Shown: positions 58,942 through 64,000 of the stretch, one piece after another | How positions within the stretch are numbered: position 1 is the stretch's first letter | Layout: every line of letters begins with the position of its first letter | Source of the DNA: Byssothecium circinans | Taxonomy: Eukaryota; Ascomycota; Dothideomycetes; Pleosporales; Massarinaceae | NCBI GenBank assembly: GCA_010015675.1 | Contig: ML976984.1 | Coordinates: 1,334,082-1,398,081, forward strand | Reading direction: 5' to 3' | DNA: 64,000 bases | The notes under the pieces: model-generated | The model's input: only the letters and a program-made list of their open reading frames with translations | Databases searched by the model: none | What the model was told of the DNA's origin: nothing | Program-made: the position numbers and the translations under genes

Positions 58942-58983
58942 GAACCCCTAATTGCGCAAAAAAATTACCCTACTTTAGGGAAA

Positions 58984-59212
58984 TAGCGACCGTAGTGGGG
59001 GGAGAAGAGAAGTTGAGGTTGGCTTCGTCGGTGGTCAAAGCGCCCCGGCGGTAGCAGTGTGCCATAGCCGCAACCGTAACTCATGGAATATTGACTAGCA
59101 ACACCAATGGCCAGTTCCAAGCACCCTGAATTGTATCACTGATAAGTAGGGTCCGCTATCTTCTCTTAATCTCGTCGGTATGAATTGGTGTTCTAGTCAC
59201 AATTGGGTGTCA
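58984..59212. other. Intergenic, no gene seen
   Basis: Between the hairpin and the WW-like gene. No supported feature. Confidence 0.45.
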
Positions 59213-60166
59213 CTATTGGGCTACTGACAACAATAGACAATTCGAAATATTCTCTGTCCGTCGAATATCTGATATTCGCTGTACAACGCCCACCACGCCC
59301 ATTGACGACAGATCTGCGAGTCTATACAAACGGCATAGGGTGATCCTTGATGTAGCGACCCCAGGCCATAACGTGGTTGACATCGTTGATGAGATGCATT
59401 TGCCCCCCGACCTTGCTAAACTCGCGGTCTTCGTACTTGTAAAACTGCACATCCAACCCAATCTGAACCATTCCATAGCAATTCTTCGAGTCGTTCCCAT
59501 TTCCTTCAAGATGATCGCGGAGATGATCTTCTGTGGCTCCCCAAGCCACTTTCGCCTTCTTGGATTCCACGAGCATGAACTCGTATTGGTATAAGGTTCC
59601 ACCAGGCTTTTGACAAACCTTGAAGAGACAGAAGTCGGGCTGAGTGTTGACAGACACCGTCTCCTGGACGACAGAGTACCCTTCGCTCGAGGGGAAGATG
59701 AAACGAAGGATGTCTCCTGTGGGCCTTCGATAGATATGTTCAGGTGAGTCCGGTAGCCTGTACAGAAGGTCTAGGCCGGCCTTGATGTTGATATCGTCGA
59801 GGTACGTTTGCGGCGGAGGGGGGTTGGGATTGATGAGGACTGCCCTCCCCGTCCTGCTGTTGTTCCTGGAGACCATTATTCAGCGTGATTTGCATTGCAT
59901 GGGCCGTGAACCCTACGCACCATTGTGGCCAACTCTTTGTTGTGTCGCGAACCCAGGTATCCTGTCCGGTATAACCATCAGCGGCACGACCTTACTTTAA
60001 CTGGTAGGTGGTGGGAATAACGTACGCCTGCGCTATCTTGGAACCCGTTCGGGATTGCATAACTTGTCGTTCCTGTGACAGTATCGTTGTAATAGACCTG
60101 TCCAGCGGAGTTCGCGTATTGGTTGATTCTTCCGCCTGTCAAGGGTCCAAGGAAGGTACCGCTCAT
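59213..60166 (-). CDS. WW-like domain protein, frame disrupted
   Basis: Exon 1 60166-60026 (MSGTFLGPL) encodes a WW-like fold: INQYANSAGQVYYNDTVTGTTSYAIPNGFQD, where the usual second Trp is Tyr. A GTACGT donor at 60025 and an AG at 59962 give a 64-nt intron, after which DTWVRDTTKSWPQW follows in phase. The 3' part, open from 59876 (TYLDDINIKAGLDLLYRL, EFMLVESKKAKVAW) to the stop at 59322, is in a different frame; the switch is between 59880 and 59830 with no visible intron. 59321-59213 is beyond the stop. The ESKKAK motif may hint at a nuclease-like fold, but this is weak. Family otherwise unknown. Confidence 0.5.
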
Positions 60167-60199
60167 GGTTCGGTTTTGGGTGATCGGTACTATAACAAG

Positions 60200-61095
60200 T
60201 GATTTGAATTGAATGGGGGGAGATTCACCTCACTATATCTTGAACGACCATCAGCCCTCGAACATTGGTCTTCATTATATAGCAGTACCCAATACGGCAC
60301 AGCAACACCTAGGCAAAGCGCCATGTGGATGTTTCCCACCATGAAGGCGACAGGCGCTACATGAAACTTCAAAGTACATTCAAATAACCGCGCGGTTTTA
60401 ATTTAGTGTTTACACCGGGCCATTGTTGGTTGATGCCACCCTGAAGCGCCGATGAGCACGCAGTTTACATACTTACATCGGCCCGTTTATTAAGCAACAA
60501 ACTCACACGTCTTGCGTAAAATTAGCTCAAGCTTCCTTGCTCGGCGCCTTTGCGAAACAAAATTGCGGCGAAGCCCTTGTGGTATAGCCGAGACCAATCT
60601 CCGCCCGTCATTACTCGAGAGTAATACGCCCTGCTCTATTAAACCAATTAAACAGCAGGAATTTGCCAGGCTCTCCTAGTCACCTTTCTAACATTATTTT
60701 GAAACAGACATGGGGAGATTTCGCCCCTACCATTTTTCAATCGGAGTGGAAGCCGCGCGGCTACGCCTAGTGTTGGCATTTATCCTGACTGGCAATTTTT
60801 CCGTACCCTCGTAGCGCTGTGGATATATCACCTCCACAGAAAATAATTAGCATTGGGCGGTAAAGAGTGGTAGCAGTTCCGGATCTTCGCGCGCGGCAGG
60901 GCTGAAACAAAAGACCTTTGGAGCAGTAGTCCCGACTTAACCAAGTATTTCTTCATAGTACATGCATCTCTAGCTGTCAAATTTCCCGGGCGGGTGGCTA
61001 GCAAAAATGACAAAGAGTGACTGGAGGTCTCGTTTCGGTGTTGGATGGTGGCTGCCATAATTCCTCTCGAGAACTGAGAACATTCATGGTTTGCA
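60200..61095. other. No gene seen
   Basis: About 900 bp with only short open frames lacking family resemblance. Confidence 0.45.
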
Positions 61096-61299
61096 CTATT
61101 CAGGGACCGAAGCCTTCTCGCTCGTAAACCCCGAGCCTGCCAGTTGAAAGTGGCTTTCGTAATCATATATGACCTTGCAGAGAATGTTGTGAGGACTGAC
61201 ATCGCGATGGCATAGTCTTGAAGCGCTAGACAATTGCTGAGAGCACCATAGCTCTATCATGTGACTCAAGTTCCTATATTGATGCATTCTGTGACCCAA
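61096..61299 (-). pseudogene. Protein-kinase-like catalytic loop fragment
   Basis: A 67-codon open frame containing RLCHRDVSPHNIL, the HRDxxxxN catalytic loop of protein kinases, followed by FQLAGSGF where DFG would be expected (Asp replaced by Ala, Phe by Gly). An ATG occurs at the start, but no ATP-binding lobe is seen upstream. Most likely a relic of a kinase gene; both metal-binding Asp of DFG are absent. Confidence 0.45.
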
Positions 61300-61641
61300 T
61301 AGTTACGCCTAATTATAGCTAGGGCACTAATTTATGCCGACAAGGTCAAGGGAAGATGGTGGGCCCTACGCATTAGTACAAGTCAGGGTATTTGGAACGT
61401 GTCATTGGTGCTACGCTGCTACCGCCGGGGCGCTTTGACCACGGACGAATAGCTTATTTCTTAAGGTTGTCTTTCCTGGGCCACCAACGACGGCCACAGA
61501 AGTACCTAGGTATTCTTCATTGGCGGGCAACGCATCAAGGACCGACAGCGCGAACATCGACAGGGCTTTGCAGCATGCGATCGATGCCTTGATTGGAATG
61601 ATGCTCGCGTCAATGCTAGCCAGACCGGCGTGAATGCCATC

Positions 61642-61837
61642 TCCTCTTCCTTGGAGTTCCCCAGCCCAACCATCCCCTCACATCGGTACAGATATAAACG
61701 CGAGCCTCCCACCACGGCGAAGGCGCTGCTGTTATACGGCCTGGCTTCACAAGGTGTGGATACGGTGGTGACGGCAGTCACGCCGACCTGTGAGGGACTC
61801 GTTGACGAGGTGAAAACCTTGCAATCCTTAATTGAGG
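61642..61837 (-). repeat. Dispersed repeat R1, copy b
   Basis: Inverted match to 20052-20243. It abuts the stop codon of the gene at 61844-63352. Confidence 0.6.
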
Positions 61838-61843
61838 GCCTGT

Positions 61844-63352
61844 TTACTTGTAGGCTACGCCACTAGGATAGTCACCAAAGCAAATATGCGACTCCACAGG
61901 AGTGCAAGGTGTTCGAGCACGACGGCCTTCCTCCCTTTCAATGATTCGGTTGCCGCTTCTCCATGCAAAAACTGACCCAGCGTCAAGCATGCAACCAACC
62001 CTGGCGCTCTCAATTGGTCCCGCTGATACCTTGTCAATGATCGCATCCTGCAACTCAACTGGGAGCTTGTGAAGAGGAGATTTAGGGATGCTGGTCTGCG
62101 TGGCTTGGAGAAGGAGCTCGATGGCGTCGTCTGAAGGAGGATGCGTCCCATCAAATAGACGCCTGGGTTCCGTATATCTTTCGAGCTGCCTGTTCATCCG
62201 ATACAATATCAGCTCCCGCACCGATAGTATGAGATAAGTGCGACTTTTCTCTGCGGAACCGGGAGTAGACAGGGTCTGCTTTCCGAAATCCTCTCGGATC
62301 AGCGTTGCGGCGTGCGGAGCATGCTGGCACATGACGATGGACGTCCCACCGACCCTGACGATGTGCCCAGTCGCAAAGTCCCACTCTGGGAGATTGTCTA
62401 TCCAGACCAAGAACCCGCCAATGCCCGGGCGTGAAAGCGTTGCTTCTTGGACGGTAAAGTCCAGGGTCACAATCCTGACGATAGCATAGGCAAGCCTTCG
62501 AAAAGTGAAGTTGTTGTAATAACCACTGAGGACGTGCCTCCACTGGAACGCAAAGTCGGCGAGTATCCTAGACACGAAAGCCTTGCGCCGCTGCAGGTAG
62601 TGTAGGTCGATATCCATGGGCGTCATTTTCCAGCACCGCGCTGGGTAGATGGATTGCAGGGTATGTTTGGCGGGTGTTGGCGGTGGTTCGCATGGCTCGA
62701 AATCAGAAATGGTTATGGGACGCTGGCGAACAAGGTTAAGTGGAACTCGAAGGTTGCGATCTATCTTGTCCAATCGCAGAATATCGTGATCAAGGTCGAA
62801 GGACCAGACTGATCTAACATGAGTCCATCGGCGGTCGTTAAAGGGCGTAAAGACGTCGTCCTGCTGATGCCAGTCTCGGGCAACTCGTGAGTACAAAACA
62901 TCAAATGTGGATTCTGCATCTATAAGCGGGGTTCTCCCACCACTCCGGGCGATGATGGATTACACACCTCTTGCTACGCCCACAAGCTTGCTTGAATACA
63001 TTTGCAGCATGTCCTCATCTTCGGCAGAGCGATGTGCACCAAAATAGACGGTCCCTGGTAATATGTAAGAAACAATGGTCGTCCATGACTGTATGATAAC
63101 GGCAACGCACCCTGCAAGCAAAGGTTGATATACGCTGCCATGGGGTGCTGTACACAGGGACGGAATTACTGGAACGGTTGAGTGTGGAGCCGACAACAAA
63201 TCGAAAATGGGATAAGCTTGACGACGCTGGCCACAGTCTACCTTCAAGGCTTTGTTTTGCGGTGGGTGGTGGCAAATAAACGCACGGTCCACCTCGATTC
63301 CGTGCGCTTGTTTCCGGCAACTGACATGTGGCTGTGTTGCTGAGTCAGCCAC
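61844..63352 (-). CDS. Uncharacterised protein, two exons, intact
   Basis: Exons 63352-62968 and 62913-61844 with a 54-nt intron (GTGTGT...GATGCAG) in agreeing phase; 484 codons plus stop. Starts MADSATQPHVSCRKQAHG. Exon 1 has a hydrophobic segment (LLAGCVAVIIQSWTTIVSYIL). The join reads KLVGVARESTFDVLYSRVARDWHQ, smooth across the intron. Exon 2 contains aromatic-rich sequence (FAFQWRHVLSGYYNNF, FLVWIDNLPEWDF) and a possible F-box-like LPVELQDAIIDKV near the C-terminus. No stop or frameshift is needed. I do not recognise the family; it is probably a lineage-specific fungal protein. Confidence 0.62.
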
Positions 63353-64000
63353 TGGAGGTACGAGGTACCGGTATCACGAATTTGCTGTCGTAAGTATGCG
63401 CAAGGGTTCTATTATGTGTAACGGCCTGATGTAGAATCTAATAAATTCTTATTGATGTACCTATAGTGGTGGTACTGGATTATAGTATATCGTATCTGCT
63501 TTGGTTCTGGCTACGACATTGATGGGTCGAGTTGGTGTTCTCGCATTTGGGTGCCGCGCAGCCGCTCTAGTGCGCCCGGGGACAGTAGCCTCATGTGACT
63601 CACAATCAACCAACCAGAAGCATCCGCTTAGCCTACCTCGCCTGCTTAGAACCTAGGTCCTTACCTGCGGGGAGCATTAAACATTCACGCAGCCGACAAC
63701 ACCAACACCAACGTCCAAAAAAATATGTCCCATCGATGGAAGGAAAGGGGCTCATTTCATCTGCGCTAAAATTGCTACGACGAAATCACCCATGTGTTCG
63801 AAGGCACTGACGTACGGGCACCGCCCGCGCCCTACCTACGTGAGACGCTTTTCACCATTATGTATGTATTGTACGCCTCAGCCTCGAATACCTCCGCGAC
63901 GGGAGGCTTCTTATCATTTACGCAAACAGCTGATGCCTCTCTCATTTTGACCCCACCTATCCTGGCTTGTCGCGCTGCTTCTCTGCGCGTAATTACAGAA
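63353..64000. other. Intergenic, no gene supported
   Basis: Presumed promoter of the gene on the left. A 71-codon open frame at 63595-63810 (+) has no family resemblance and is not called. Confidence 0.45.

Noticed and set aside
58901..58983. Interstitial telomere array
   Set aside because: Only three degenerate units in inverted arrangement; not a tandem TTAGGG array.
1..64000. CRISPR arrays, operons, Starship-type captain genes, tRNA or rRNA genes
   Set aside because: None visible. The organism is eukaryotic, the repeats are transposon ends or minisatellites, and no tyrosine-recombinase gene was found.

Overview
The window looks like genomic DNA of a filamentous ascomycete (Pezizomycotina). 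Genes have several short introns (47-96 nt, GT...CTAAC/CTGAC...AG). Protein families are typically fungal: a PDR-type ABC transporter, a SAT4/rhodopsin-like membrane protein, a CPS/KS-type diterpene cyclase, a zf-His_Me endonuclease-like protein and chromodomain gypsy elements. Repeats are heavily C-to-T mutated, with TAG/TAA where Gln or Trp is expected, as left by repeat-induced point mutation (RIP). No species can be named from the sequence alone.

Layout. 1-5504: Copia LTR retrotransposon (5' LTR cut by the window edge), one reading frame broken only by stops. 5735-8094 (-): secreted SGNH hydrolase with fibronectin-III repeats, six exons, one internal TGA. 9311-12503: complete decayed hAT transposon with perfect 8-bp target duplication. 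12670-15713 (+): diterpene cyclase with a frameshift, an altered class II catalytic motif and a detached C-terminal tail. 15756-19771: three uncharacterised or weakly characterised genes, including a zf-His_Me protein.

21240-49639 (-): one PDR ABC transporter gene cut in two by a 24-kb AT-rich nest. The nest can be read level by level from target-site duplications: a pogo/Fot DNA transposon (46-bp inverted repeats, TA duplication) in the transporter; a minus-strand chromodomain gypsy in the pogo transposase; a second related gypsy in the first; and a third, plus-strand gypsy in the second. All three gypsies carry a reverse-orientation Cys-rich open frame between the chromodomain and the 3' LTR, tail-to-tail with pol.

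49929-51199 (-): intact four-exon SAT4/rhodopsin-like protein. 52407-53709 (+): uncharacterised gene with a frame switch. 53778-55573: second, compact pogo element. 55790-56200: fragment of a second PDR transporter that keeps its intron. 57063-58640 (-): uncharacterised gene split by a 122-bp dispersed repeat with a 14-bp duplication. 59213-60166 (-): WW-like gene with a frame break. 61096-61299: kinase-like fragment. 61844-63352 (-): intact two-exon uncharacterised gene.

With the nest removed, the diterpene cyclase and the PDR transporter lie about 5.5 kb apart, with the SAT4-like gene just beyond. This could be the decayed remainder of a terpenoid cluster, but no P450 or prenyltransferase is visible and the link is inference. 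All calls come from reading the sequence; no database search was run.
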